Positions 1-6,924 of a stretch of DNA of 8,308 nucleotides are shown here, piece after piece. Location: the NCBI GenBank assembly GCA_937949455.1, contig CALEDU010000223.1:1-8308 (forward strand). The letters are read 5' to 3'. Positions within the stretch are counted from its first letter, which is position 1. Every line of letters begins with the position of its first letter. The position numbers and the translations under genes are program-made. The notes beneath the pieces are model-generated. The model did not search any database and was not told the DNA's origin. It worked only from the letters and a program-made list of their open reading frames with translations. The stretch comes from an uncultured Tepidimonas sp. GTDB taxonomy: Bacteria > Pseudomonadota > Gammaproteobacteria > Burkholderiales > Burkholderiaceae_C.

Positions 1-1965
1 CTGCAGGTGCCTGCGCGCATCGCGCTGGATTTTCCCGGGACCGCCAATGCCACTGGCCAGGGGCTCATCGAGATCAATCAGGGCAATGTGCGCTCGATCA
101 ATGTCATCGAAGCCGCTGACCGCACGCGCCTGGTCCTCAACCTCAATCGTGCCGTGCCCTTTGATACCCAGGTCCAGGGCCATGTGCTGCTCGTGACCCT
201 GCACAGTGGCGGCCCGGCGGGGTCCGCCGCCACCTTCGACGCTGGCCCCGCGGCCAGCGATACGACGGCCCTGAGAGACATCGACTTTCGCCGCGGCGAG
301 GACGGCGCGGGCCGCCTGATCGTGGAACTGGGCAATCCGCAGACCGGGGTGGATGTTCGCCTGCAGGGTCGCCAGTTGGTGGTGGAATTTTTGCGCACGT
401 CACTGCCCGAGGGCTTGCGCCGGCGCTTGGATGTGACCGACTTCGGCACCCCGGTGCGCACGGTCACGGCCACGCAGACTGCCGACCGCGTGCGCCTGCT
501 GGTCGAAAATGCCGGCGAGTGGGAACACAGCGCCTACCAGAGCGACAACCAATTCGTGCTGGAGGTGCGTGCGGTCAAGCCCGATCCCAACCGACTTGTG
601 GCGGGGCCCAAGTACAGCGGCGAGAAGTTGTCCCTCAACTTCCAGAACATCGACGTGCGCTCGCTGCTGCAGGTGATCGCCGATTTCACCAACTTCAACA
701 TCATCACCACCGACACCGTACAAGGCAACCTGACCCTGCGCCTGAAGGATGTGCCGTGGGACCAGGCGCTGGACATCATCCTGGAGGCCAAGCAGCTTGG
801 CATGACCAGAGTCGGGAATGTCATTCGGGTGGCGCCGAAAAAAGAGTTGGACGACGAAGCGCTGGCGCGGCGGGAGGTCAGCAACAAGTTGGAGGCGCTC
901 GAAGCGTTGCAAACCGAAATCTTCCGCCTCAATTTCGCCAAGGCGCAGGAGGCCGCCGAGGCCCTGCGACAGGGTGTCAACACGGGCTCGGGGCAGGGCA
1001 CCCACACCAACCGTTTGCTGTCCGCCCGCGGCTCGGTGATTGCCGATGCCAGGACCAATCAAGTGTTCGTCACCGATGTCGCCGCCCGGCTGGAAGCGGT
1101 GCGCCAGTTCATGGCGCGCATCGATACCCCGCGACGTCAAGTCATGATCCAGGCGCGCATCGTGGAAGCGCGCGAGGGCTTCAGCCGCTCGCTGGGGGTG
1201 CGCTTAGGGGGTGCCGATCTGCGCGCGATCCGCGGCGGGGATGCGGGTTACAGCGTAGGGGGTACGGCGCGTGCGGCGATCGGTGCCTCGTACGACGCCA
1301 TCACCTCCACCACCGGGCAGACGGCCAATCTGATGAACAATGCCAACACTGCCTTCGTCAGCCTGCCGGCGCGCAGTGGGCTGTCGGGCGCGGAGGTGCC
1401 CAGGTTTGCAATTTCCCTCTTCAGCCCGGCGGCCAATCGATTCCTCAACCTCGAGCTGTCGGCGCTGGAGTCCGATAACCAGGGGCGCATCATTTCCAGC
1501 CCGCGCGTGCTGACCGGAGATTTGACCAAGGCGACCATCAAGCAGGGCGACCAGATTCGCTTCATCCGGCGCAGGCAGTCGGCCAATGGTCAGATCGAGG
1601 ATGTCATCGAGTCCATCGATGCCAACCTGCAGCTCGAGGTCGAGCCGCAGATCACCCCCTCTGGCCAGGTGATGGTCAAGCTCAAAGCGGCAAAGAACCG
1701 GCTGCTGCGCATCACCGATGCCGGGCCGCAGCTCGATGTGCGCGAGGTCCAGACCGATGTCATGGTGGAAAATGGCGGCACCGTGATGATCGGTGGCATT
1801 TTCGAGCACGAAGAATCCACGGGAGAGGATAAGGTGCCTGTCTTGGGTGATGTCCCGGTGTTGGGCAATTTGTTCAAGAGTCGCAATCGCGATACGCAAA
1901 AGCGCGAAATGGTGATCTTTTTGACCCCTTTCATCGTCGAGAACACGGCAACACCGTTCAACTGA
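1..1965 (+). CDS. pilQ: Type IV pilus secretin PilQ (5'-truncated by window edge)
   Basis: PilQ forms the outer-membrane ring through which the type IV pilus passes. The frame is open from base 1, so the true start and signal peptide lie outside the window; the GTG at 7 is not the start. Visible in order are the end of a first AMIN domain (about 1-205), a second AMIN domain (about 271-570), both expected to bind peptidoglycan, a secretin/TonB short N-terminal (N0) domain (about 613-843), an N1 ring domain (about 913-1155), and the secretin beta-barrel/gate domain (about 1144-1935). The barrel carries the landmarks LNLELSALESDNQGRIISSPRVL-like (from about 1444), VENGGTVMIGGIF (1768-1806) and the VPVLGDVPVLGNLF signature (1834-1875). 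The 654 codons seen imply that only some 50-70 residues are missing, judging by usual PilQ length. The gate hairpin region around 1540-1620 looks more basic than in typical beta-proteobacterial PilQ. Family assignment is secure. Confidence 0.96.
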   Translation: MQVPARIALDFPGTANATGQGLIEINQGNVRSINVIEAADRTRLVLNLNRAVPFDTQVQGHVLLVTLHSGGPAGSAATFDAGPAASDTTALRDIDFRRGEDGAGRLIVELGNPQTGVDVRLQGRQLVVEFLRTSLPEGLRRRLDVTDFGTPVRTVTATQTADRVRLLVENAGEWEHSAYQSDNQFVLEVRAVKPDPNRLVAGPKYSGEKLSLNFQNIDVRSLLQVIADFTNFNIITTDTVQGNLTLRLKDVPWDQALDIILEAKQLGMTRVGNVIRVAPKKELDDEALARREVSNKLEALEALQTEIFRLNFAKAQEAAEALRQGVNTGSGQGTHTNRLLSARGSVIADARTNQVFVTDVAARLEAVRQFMARIDTPRRQVMIQARIVEAREGFSRSLGVRLGGADLRAIRGGDAGYSVGGTARAAIGASYDAITSTTGQTANLMNNANTAFVSLPARSGLSGAEVPRFAISLFSPAANRFLNLELSALESDNQGRIISSPRVLTGDLTKATIKQGDQIRFIRRRQSANGQIEDVIESIDANLQLEVEPQITPSGQVMVKLKAAKNRLLRITDAGPQLDVREVQTDVMVENGGTVMIGGIFEHEESTGEDKVPVLGDVPVLGNLFKSRNRDTQKREMVIFLTPFIVENTATPFN

Positions 1966-1975
1966 GAGAAAAAAC
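1966..1975 (+). promoter_or_regulatory. Short pilQ-lipoprotein spacer with weak Shine-Dalgarno
   Basis: Only ten bases separate the pilQ stop (TGA 1963-1965) from the next ATG (1976). They contain GAGA at 1966-1969 followed by an A run, a weak but plausibly placed ribosome binding site about 6 bases before the start. There is no room for a promoter or terminator, so the lipoprotein gene is almost certainly cotranscribed with pilQ. Confidence 0.5.
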
Positions 1976-3166
1976 ATGAAACGCATGGGTATGGGCTGGG
2001 GTCTGGTGCCGTGGTGGGCGGTCATGTCGATCTTCGTCGGTTTGCTGGTGGCGGCTTGCGGGGGCGGAGGCGGCTCGCCGGGGGCGAATCCCACCACGGG
2101 GGGGCTGTCGGTCGGGGGGGTGTCAGCCGTTACCGTGTTGCCGGGCGAATCGAAGCGGCTGCCCATCAGCGGGGGCGTGCCGCCCTATCAAGCGGTCAGC
2201 GCCGAGTCGGCGGTGGCGGCGGCCGCGGTGGATGGCCCCGCTTTGGTGGTCGGCGGTGTGGCGCCTGGTGCCTCGACGACCATCACGGTCAGCGACCGTG
2301 CTGGCACCACCCAAACCGTGACGGTTACGGTGGGGACGAGTGTGCCGTTGTTGACGACTGCGCCATCCGCCCTCGTCCTGGGGGTGGGGGCATCCGAGGC
2401 GCGCACCTTCCGGGTCAGTGGTGGCGTCAGGCCTTACACCATAGTCGGCAGTGCGCCGCTGGTGGCGACGGTCACCCAGCTCGATGAGGAGCAGTGGCGC
2501 ATTCAGGGGGTGGCCATGGGCGATATGCAGGTGCGCATCCGCGATGCGGCGGGGACCGAGCTGTCCGTGGCGGTGACGGTGGGGTCGCCCGAATTGCGCA
2601 TTTCTTCCGATGCCCTGACGCTGCCCATCGGGATGCCGGCGACGGTGGTCTTGTCTGGGGGGCAAAAACCGTATTCCGTGGCGGGGGGGATTCCTGCGGC
2701 CATCCAGGTTCGGCAGGTGTCTGGCTCCGACAGCACCTACGAGATCGTGGGTTTGTTGGCGACCAACGATGTGGACGTCGTCTTCATGGACGCCGCCGGG
2801 AAAATGGTGAAGGTGAAAGTCACGGCCAACACGGCGACCACGCAGGTCCGCGTCTCGCCCTCGGCGGTCAGCCTGGGCGAGCAGTCCGGTTCTGCCGTGC
2901 AATTCAGTGTGTTGACTGCGGCCAGGGGCGTACCTGCGGTGTTCAGCAGTTTCCCGGGACTGGTGTCGGTGTCGGCCGTGACCGCACCGCAATTCAACGC
3001 TGACGGCTCGATCCTGACCCCCGCTACATTCGTGGGTACGGTGTCGGGAAGCGCCTGCGTAACGGCCGATACCCCCGTGACGCTGACGGTCATCGACAGC
3101 CATGGGTCGATCGGGACCGCTGTGGTGACGGTGGTCAACACCAACCCCAATTGCCCGGGTCCATGA
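1976..3166 (+). CDS. Ig-like repeat lipoprotein encoded between pilQ and aroK
   Basis: I do not recognise this 396-residue protein as a named gene. The N-terminus is a lipoprotein signal: basic MKR, a hydrophobic stretch (about 10-27) and a lipobox LVAAC with the acceptor Cys at residue 28 (codon 2057-2059). A Gly/Ser/Pro linker follows (29-44). The rest is beta-rich and built from four modules of about 80-100 residues. Modules 1-3 share an SGGxxPYxV motif (residues 65-71, 148-154, 227-233), and all four end in a strand like DxAGxxxxVxVTV (106-120, 189-203, 271-285, 373-387), as in bacterial Ig-like/cadherin-like domains. The last module is divergent and holds the only other cysteines (361, 393), which could pair. 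The start at 1976 is fixed by the signal peptide. The gene sits 10 bases after pilQ and overlaps aroK by 4 bases. A membrane-anchored role next to the secretin is a reasonable inference from position; an adhesin or structural spacer is equally possible. The gene is rich in G homopolymers. Confidence 0.85.
   Translation: MKRMGMGWGLVPWWAVMSIFVGLLVAACGGGGGSPGANPTTGGLSVGGVSAVTVLPGESKRLPISGGVPPYQAVSAESAVAAAAVDGPALVVGGVAPGASTTITVSDRAGTTQTVTVTVGTSVPLLTTAPSALVLGVGASEARTFRVSGGVRPYTIVGSAPLVATVTQLDEEQWRIQGVAMGDMQVRIRDAAGTELSVAVTVGSPELRISSDALTLPIGMPATVVLSGGQKPYSVAGGIPAAIQVRQVSGSDSTYEIVGLLATNDVDVVFMDAAGKMVKVKVTANTATTQVRVSPSAVSLGEQSGSAVQFSVLTAARGVPAVFSSFPGLVSVSAVTAPQFNADGSILTPATFVGTVSGSACVTADTPVTLTVIDSHGSIGTAVVTVVNTNPNCPGP
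2060..2120 (+). repeat. Cluster of G homopolymer tracts (possible G-quadruplex or slippage site)
   Basis: Four G runs lie just after the lipobox codon of the lipoprotein gene: G5 at 2060-2064, G5 at 2080-2084, G7 at 2098-2104 and G7 at 2114-2120. The two G7 runs are 9 bases apart and could together supply four GGG steps with loops of 1, 9 and 1. Another G7 occurs at 2683-2689 and a G6 at 2657-2662 in the same gene. The runs are directly visible; any slippage or quadruplex role is inference. Confidence 0.5.
2108..3142 (+). repeat. Four tandem Ig-like protein modules (coding repeat)
   Basis: The protein repeat covers about 2108-2335, 2336-2584, 2585-2830 and 2831-3142. Spacing of the SGG..PY motif is 83 and then 79 residues. 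The modules agree in pattern rather than identity (SGGVPPY, SGGVRPY, SGGQKPY), so the duplication is old and the DNA is no longer a recombination-prone exact repeat. Module 4 lacks SGG..PY, is longer and carries both non-lipobox cysteines, suggesting a specialised C-terminal cap. Confidence 0.65.
3163..3166 (+). promoter_or_regulatory. ATGA stop/start overlap (translational coupling)
   Basis: The lipoprotein stop TGA (3164-3166) lies inside the aroK start ATG (3163-3165), in the sequence ATGATG. No strong Shine-Dalgarno precedes it; the nearest purine run is GGG at 3157-3159. Re-initiation by ribosomes finishing the lipoprotein is the likely way aroK is translated. Confidence 0.65.
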
Positions 3167-3714
3167 TGGGTGGCGCAGTCATTTTGATTGGCCTGCCCGG
3201 CGCCGGCAAGACTACGGTGGGCCGGCAGCTGGCGCGGCGGCTGCAGTTGCCGTTCGTCGATTCCGACGCCGTGATCGAGGCGCGACTGGGCTGCAGCATC
3301 CGCGAGTTTTTCGAGCGGGAGGGGGAGCAGCCTTTCCGCGACCTCGAAGAAGCGGTGCTGGACGAGCTAACGCAAGGCGAGCCGTGCGTGCTGTCCACCG
3401 GCGGCGGAGCGGTCCTGCGGCCGGTCAACCGACAGCGGCTGCGCGCACGGGGGCGGGTGTTCTACCTGCGCTTTACGGCAGAGGAGCTGATCCGCCGGTT
3501 GCGCCACGATCGCACGCGCCCACTGCTGCAGGTGGCCGACCCGCTGCAGCGCCTGCGCGAGCTGTACGGGCTGCGCGACCCGCTGTACCTGGAGACGGCG
3601 CACCATGTGATCGAGACCAGCCGCCCGTCCGTGGCCACGCTCGTCAATATCATCCTGATGCAGCTAGAGCGGGATCTGGGCGCGCTTGCGGCCCACGGCA
3701 CGACGGCCGGCTAA
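3163..3714 (+). CDS. aroK: Shikimate kinase AroK
   Basis: AroK phosphorylates shikimate at the 3-OH with ATP, the fifth step of the cytoplasmic shikimate pathway. From ATG 3163 the protein is 183 residues, slightly longer than the usual 170-175. Walker A is GLPGAGKT (residues 10-17). The Mg/shikimate-binding DSD is at 33-35, followed by the shikimate-binding Arg in PFRDLE (R59), the GGG turn in STGGGAV (80-82), the lid arginine in TRPLL (R119) and the YGLRDPLY motif (R138). All key residues are present, so it should be active. Two ATGs are adjacent (3163 and 3166). The first gives a 4-base ATGA overlap with the lipoprotein stop, the second a 1-base overlap, and GGG at 3157-3159 suits the second slightly better. 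Either way translation is probably coupled to the upstream gene. aroB follows after 9 bases. Confidence 0.95.
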   Translation: MMGGAVILIGLPGAGKTTVGRQLARRLQLPFVDSDAVIEARLGCSIREFFEREGEQPFRDLEEAVLDELTQGEPCVLSTGGGAVLRPVNRQRLRARGRVFYLRFTAEELIRRLRHDRTRPLLQVADPLQRLRELYGLRDPLYLETAHHVIETSRPSVATLVNIILMQLERDLGALAAHGTTAG

Positions 3715-3723
3715 ACTCAGGGC

Positions 3724-4872
3724 ATGTCCACGCCTGCCACCCTCGACGAAGCCCCCGCGTCTGCGCCTTCTGCCGCGGTGCGGCACACGGTGACCATCGA
3801 CCTTGGAGAGCGCAGCTACCCGATCGTCATCGGCAACCGGCTGCTGGATGACCCGGCCACCTGGGCCGACCTGCCGCGCTCGACCACCGCCGCCATCGTC
3901 ACCAACACGGTGGTGGCACCGCTGTACCTGGCGCGGCTGCGCGCCGCGCTGCAGCCGCATTACGGCCGTGTGTTGGAGGTGGTGCTGCCCGACGGCGAGG
4001 CGCACAAAGACTGGCCGACGCTCAACCGCATCTTCGACGCCTTGCTGGCCGCCGGGGCGGACCGTAAGACGGTGCTGTTCGCACTGGGTGGGGGTGTGAT
4101 TGGCGACATGACCGGCTTTGCCGCTGCGTGCTACATGCGCGGCGTGCCGTTCGTGCAGGTGCCCACCACCCTGTTGGCGCAGGTGGACTCCTCGGTGGGT
4201 GGCAAGACGGCGATCAATCACCCACTGGGCAAGAACATGATCGGGGCGTTTTATCAGCCGGTTCGCGTGGTGTGCGACCTGGGCACGCTCGTGACCCTGC
4301 CGCCGCGCGAGTTGGCCGCGGGGCTGGCGGAGGTCATCAAGTACGGGCCGATCGCCGATGTGGCCTTCCTGGACTGGGTGGAGGCGAACATCGAGCGGTT
4401 GGTGGCGCGCGATGCCGCAGCGCTGGCGTATGCGGTGCGGCGCAGCTGCGAGATCAAGGCTGCCGTCGTTGGGCAGGATGAACGCGAGTCTGGCTTGCGC
4501 GCGATCCTCAACTTTGGCCACACCTTTGGCCACGCGATCGAAGCGGGGCTGGGCTATGGTGCCTGGCTGCACGGCGAGGCGGTGGGCTGCGGCATGGTGA
4601 TGGCGGCGGAGCTGTCGCGTCGGCTCGGGCTGGTGTCACCTGCCTGGGTGGCGCGGCTGGAGCGGCTGGTGGCCGCTGCCGGCCTGCCGGTGCGCGCGCC
4701 CGTGCTGGCCGCAGACAACGCCGCGCGCTACTTGGAGCTGATGCGCGTGGACAAAAAAGCCGAGGGTGGCGAGATCCGCTTCGTCGTCGTCGACGAGGCT
4801 GGGCACGCGTTCGTGCGCCCAGCGCCGGATGCGCTGGTGGCCGAGGTGATCGCGGCGCGTTGTGCCGCTTAA
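3724..4872 (+). CDS. aroB: 3-dehydroquinate synthase AroB
   Basis: AroB converts DAHP to 3-dehydroquinate, the second step of the shikimate pathway, using NAD+ and a divalent metal (Zn or Co). The 382-residue product shows [11 protein letters not shown] near the N-terminus (27-37), the NAD-binding GGGVIGD (122-128), the substrate loop [12 protein letters not shown] (154-165) followed by [10 protein letters not shown], and the three expected metal ligands: Glu203 (LAEVIKYG), His266 (NFGHTFGHA) and His283 (LHGEAV). The catalytic set looks intact. The first 20 residues are an Ala/Pro/Ser-rich extension before the conserved core. The start at 3724 has only AGGG at 3719-3722, one base from the ATG, which is poorly spaced, so a GTG at 3778 or 3790 is possible but has no better ribosome binding site. 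The gene sits 9 bases after aroK, the classic aroKB pairing. Confidence 0.96.
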   Translation: MSTPATLDEAPASAPSAAVRHTVTIDLGERSYPIVIGNRLLDDPATWADLPRSTTAAIVTNTVVAPLYLARLRAALQPHYGRVLEVVLPDGEAHKDWPTLNRIFDALLAAGADRKTVLFALGGGVIGDMTGFAAACYMRGVPFVQVPTTLLAQVDSSVGGKTAINHPLGKNMIGAFYQPVRVVCDLGTLVTLPPRELAAGLAEVIKYGPIADVAFLDWVEANIERLVARDAAALAYAVRRSCEIKAAVVGQDERESGLRAILNFGHTFGHAIEAGLGYGAWLHGEAVGCGMVMAAELSRRLGLVSPAWVARLERLVAAAGLPVRAPVLAADNAARYLELMRVDKKAEGGEIRFVVVDEAGHAFVRPAPDALVAEVIAARCAA

Positions 4873-4886
4873 GCCGGACCGTATAA

Positions 4887-4896
4887 GGAAGGGAGG
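4887..4896 (+). promoter_or_regulatory. Strong Shine-Dalgarno fixing the TTG start of dgt
   Basis: The purine run GGAAGGGAGG ends 5 bases before the TTG at 4902. An in-frame TAA at 4884-4886 rules out starts upstream of it, and the ATG at 4919 is out of frame. This supports TTG as the real start of dgt. Confidence 0.65.
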
Positions 4897-4901
4897 CGGC
4901 C

Positions 4902-6149
4902 TTGACCCCCGCGCTGCCATGGCTGGTTGAGGAAGCCGCCGTTGCTGCGGTGCCGCCCACATGGCCTGGAGGGCTACTCGCGCCGTGGGCATGCGACCCG
5001 GCGCACAGCCGCGGACGGCGCCATCCCGAGCCGCCGGCGCCGACGCGCAACCCGTTTCAGCGCGACCGCGACCGTGTCATCCATTCCACCGCCTTTCGCC
5101 GCTTGGTCTACAAGACGCAAGTGTTCCTCAACCACGAGGGCGACCTGTTTCGCACACGGCTGACGCACTCGCTGGAGGTGGCGCAGCTCGGCCGCAGCAT
5201 TGCGCGCCCGTTGGGCCTGCACGAGGACCTGGTGGAGGCGATTGCGCTGGCGCACGACCTGGGGCATACGCCGTTCGGCCACGCGGGGCAAGATGCCCTC
5301 AACGCCTGTTTGCACGCCGACGACGGCCCCTGGGCTGCCGAGCCGCGCGGGCCGCACGAGCCGCACGGCGGCTTCGAGCATAACCTGCAGAGTCTGCGCG
5401 TGGTCGATGAACTGGAGGAGCGCTACCCCGAGTTCGATGGCCTCAATCTTTGCTTCGAGACGCGCGAAGGGATCCTGAAGCACTGCGCGCGCGCCAATGC
5501 CGAGTGGCTGGAGGCGCGCGAGCCGGGTGGCGTGGCGGCGCGCTTCCTGCGCGGCGAGTCGCCCTCGCTGGAGGCGCAGCTGGCCAACGTCGCCGACGAG
5601 ATCGCCTACAACGCGCACGACATCGACGACGGGGTGCGCAGCGGTCTGCTGACGCTGGAACAACTGGAGCAGGTCGAGCTGTTCGATGCTCACCGCCGCG
5701 AGGCGCTGGTGCAGCATCCGCACCTGACGGGCCGGCGGCTGCTGTACGAGACGATCCGGCGCATGCTCAGCGCCCAGGTGTACGACGTGATCGCCGCCAC
5801 ACGCGCGGCGCTGCACGCCACGGGCGTGTGCAGCGTGGCTGAGGTGCGCGCGCAGCCCCCGCTGCTGGGCTTTTCGCCCGCGATGCGCGCAGCCTCGGCA
5901 CAGCTCAAGCGCTTCTTGCTCATCAACCTGTACCGGCATCCCCAGGTGATGGAGACCACAGCGTGCGCGCGTCAGGTGGTGGCGGACTTGTACCGCGCCT
6001 ACTACGCCGACCCGGCGCGGCTGCCAGCGCTGCGGCGTCGTACGGGCTTGTCGCTGCGGCGTCAGGTGGCCGACCACATTGCCGGCATGACCGACCGCTA
6101 TGCGATCCGCGAGCACGAACGCTTGACCGGTCAGCGGCTGTTTACCTGA
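4902..6149 (+). CDS. dgt: Deoxyguanosinetriphosphate triphosphohydrolase-like protein (dGTPase family, HD domain)
   Basis: This family removes triphosphate from deoxynucleoside triphosphates, giving the nucleoside and PPPi, and tunes dNTP pools in the cytoplasm. The 415-residue protein has the family N-terminal block [20 protein letters not shown] (49-68), then KTQVF and the HD metal set: His89 ([14 protein letters not shown]), His118-Asp119 ([13 protein letters not shown]) and Asp232 ([14 protein letters not shown]). The conserved FEHNLQSLR segment is at 158-166. All four metal ligands are present. It resembles the shorter dGTPase-like proteins (type 2, about 370-430 residues) rather than the roughly 505-residue E. 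coli Dgt, so substrate preference may be broader than dGTP. The Ala/Pro-rich first 30 residues precede the conserved part, and the start is TTG 4902 with a strong ribosome binding site. It lies 29 bases after aroB and 19 bases before the RAYT-like gene. Confidence 0.93.
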   Translation: MTPALPWLVEEAAVAAVPPTWPGGLLAPWACDPAHSRGRRHPEPPAPTRNPFQRDRDRVIHSTAFRRLVYKTQVFLNHEGDLFRTRLTHSLEVAQLGRSIARPLGLHEDLVEAIALAHDLGHTPFGHAGQDALNACLHADDGPWAAEPRGPHEPHGGFEHNLQSLRVVDELEERYPEFDGLNLCFETREGILKHCARANAEWLEAREPGGVAARFLRGESPSLEAQLANVADEIAYNAHDIDDGVRSGLLTLEQLEQVELFDAHRREALVQHPHLTGRRLLYETIRRMLSAQVYDVIAATRAALHATGVCSVAEVRAQPPLLGFSPAMRAASAQLKRFLLINLYRHPQVMETTACARQVVADLYRAYYADPARLPALRRRTGLSLRRQVADHIAGMTDRYAIREHERLTGQRLFT

Positions 6150-6156
6150 AGCGAGG

Positions 6157-6171
6157 CGTGGGTAACCCATG
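6157..6171. promoter_or_regulatory. Palindrome covering the start codon of the RAYT-like gene
   Basis: TGGGTaACCCA (6159-6169) is a perfect 5+1+5 inverted repeat that includes the A of the ATG at 6169. It extends outward by a G.T wobble (6158/6170) and a C-G pair (6157/6171). A short RNA hairpin or a protein-binding site could limit initiation here. The only Shine-Dalgarno-like run, GAGG at 6153-6156, is 12 bases from the ATG, farther than usual. The palindrome is directly visible; its role is unproven. Confidence 0.35.
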
Positions 6172-6855
6172 GCGCGTTTGCCCCGCCTGTGCGTGACGGA
6201 TTTGCCCCACCTGGTCCTTTGGCAGGGGCACAACCGGCAAGCCGTCTTCGTGGACGATGACGACCGCCGAGCCTTTGTCGCGCTGCTGGACGATGCTGCG
6301 CCTCGCGAGGGCGTCGAGCTCCACGGCTACGCGCTGCTCGATACGGCTGTATGGCTATTGCTCACCCCACGCCGGGAAGGGGGACTGTCGCGTCTGATGC
6401 AGAGTCTGGGGCGCAGCTATGTGCGCCGCTTCAACGCGCGCCATGGTCGCACCGGCACTTTGTGGGAGGGGCGCTACCGCGCCACCGTGTTGGCGCCGGA
6501 CCAGGTGCTGCCGGCGCTGGTGTGGCTGGATCACGAACCGGTGTGCACCGGCTTGGCGGCGTCGCCAGAGGCCTGGTCCTGGTCTACCCACCGCCACTAT
6601 ACGGGCTTGGTGCCGCAGCGTGGTGTGCAGCCGCCAGCCGCGTGGTGGAGTCTGGGGGACACGCCCTTTGCCCGCGAAGCGGCCTATCGCCAGCGCGTGT
6701 ACGAGGGGGTGCCGCCGGCGCAGGCGCAGCGCCTGCGGGACGCTGCGATCAAAGGCTGGCCGCTGGGCGATGCCGCTTTTCTGGCCGCGCTGGCGGCCCA
6801 GACTGGGCGACGTACGCAGCCGGCTCGGCCGGGGCGTCCCCGCCGGTCTCAATAA
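6169..6855 (+). CDS. RAYT/Y1 (HUH) transposase-like protein with lost catalytic residues
   Basis: The 228-residue product matches the REP-associated tyrosine transposase group of Y1/IS200-like transposases (Y1_Tnp, COG1943 type). Matching features are the N-terminal MARLPRL with a following HNRQAVFVDDDDR (21-33), LHGYALL (51-57), LLLTP (63-67), LMQSLGRSYVRRFNARHGR (76-94), TGTLWEGRYRA (95-105) and a WSWSTHRHY segment (136-144). In active members, LMPNHVHLLLTP carries the HxH metal pair and YIELNPVRAG carries the nucleophile Tyr. Here those positions read LLDTAVWLLLTP (A60, W62) and WLDHEPVCTG (W119 in place of Tyr). The frame is intact with no stop codons, so the fold seems maintained while single-strand DNA cleavage should be lost. 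The roughly 85-residue C-terminal tail is less conserved and ends in a basic, Pro/Arg-rich stretch, a possible nucleic-acid contact. It sits 19 bases after dgt and is probably cotranscribed. A DNA- or RNA-binding regulator is one possible role; neutral decay is the alternative. Confidence 0.85.
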   Translation: MARLPRLCVTDLPHLVLWQGHNRQAVFVDDDDRRAFVALLDDAAPREGVELHGYALLDTAVWLLLTPRREGGLSRLMQSLGRSYVRRFNARHGRTGTLWEGRYRATVLAPDQVLPALVWLDHEPVCTGLAASPEAWSWSTHRHYTGLVPQRGVQPPAAWWSLGDTPFAREAAYRQRVYEGVPPAQAQRLRDAAIKGWPLGDAAFLAALAAQTGRRTQPARPGRPRRSQ

Positions 6856-6916
6856 TCTGTCCCCAATAAATTGCGAGCTTGCTTCGTTTTTCGAAAAATA
6901 GTACTCCGACCCCAAA
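6855..6916. repeat. Degenerate direct-repeat pair behind the RAYT-like gene
   Basis: ATCTGTCCCCAA (6855-6866) and CTCCGACCCCAA (6904-6915) agree at 9 of 12 positions and flank a 37-base AT-rich core with the perfect palindrome TTTTTCGAAAAA (6887-6898). The left copy begins at the last base of the RAYT-like stop codon. Short motifs of the TCTGTCCCC / TCTGACCCC kind are, as I recall, common near genes of this transposase group, so this may be a relic of its recognition element. This is inference from pattern only. Confidence 0.35.
6873..6891 (+). terminator. Weak intrinsic terminator candidate
   Basis: A short stem (about 6874-6877 with 6883-6886, one G.U pair) is followed at once by T5 (6887-6891). 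The stem is short for a rho-independent terminator. Its place, 18 bases after the last gene of the probable operon and before a new promoter, is what makes it worth listing. The overlapping TTTTTCGAAAAA palindrome could contribute. Confidence 0.25.
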
Positions 6917-6924
6917 AAAAGTGC

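Noticed and set aside
7..9. GTG as the start codon of pilQ
   Set aside because: The frame is open to base 1 and the sequence begins inside an AMIN domain with no signal peptide, so the real start is upstream of the window.
1204..3103. Two long minus-strand open frames across the end of pilQ and the lipoprotein gene
   Set aside because: Compositionally biased products without motifs, opposite genes with clear domains and a lipoprotein signal. No plausible ribosome binding site was noticed.
3664..4572. Minus-strand open frame (about 302 codons) opposite aroB
   Set aside because: It overlaps the fully conserved AroB coding region and its His/Arg/Gln-rich translation looks like an antisense shadow.
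4918..4923. CCATGG as an ATG start for dgt
   Set aside because: This ATG is in another frame; TTG 4902 has a strong, well-spaced Shine-Dalgarno in the dgt frame.
4974..6233. Long open frame on the minus strand (about 419 codons) opposite dgt
   Set aside because: The opposite strand encodes a clear HD dGTPase with all metal ligands. The minus frame has no recognisable domain and is explained by GC-rich codon bias suppressing stops.
6169..6855. A complete, active insertion sequence
   Set aside because: The catalytic HxH and Tyr positions are replaced, no paired IS ends or target duplications are visible around the gene, and it is tightly packed behind dgt. Called RAYT-like and inactive instead.
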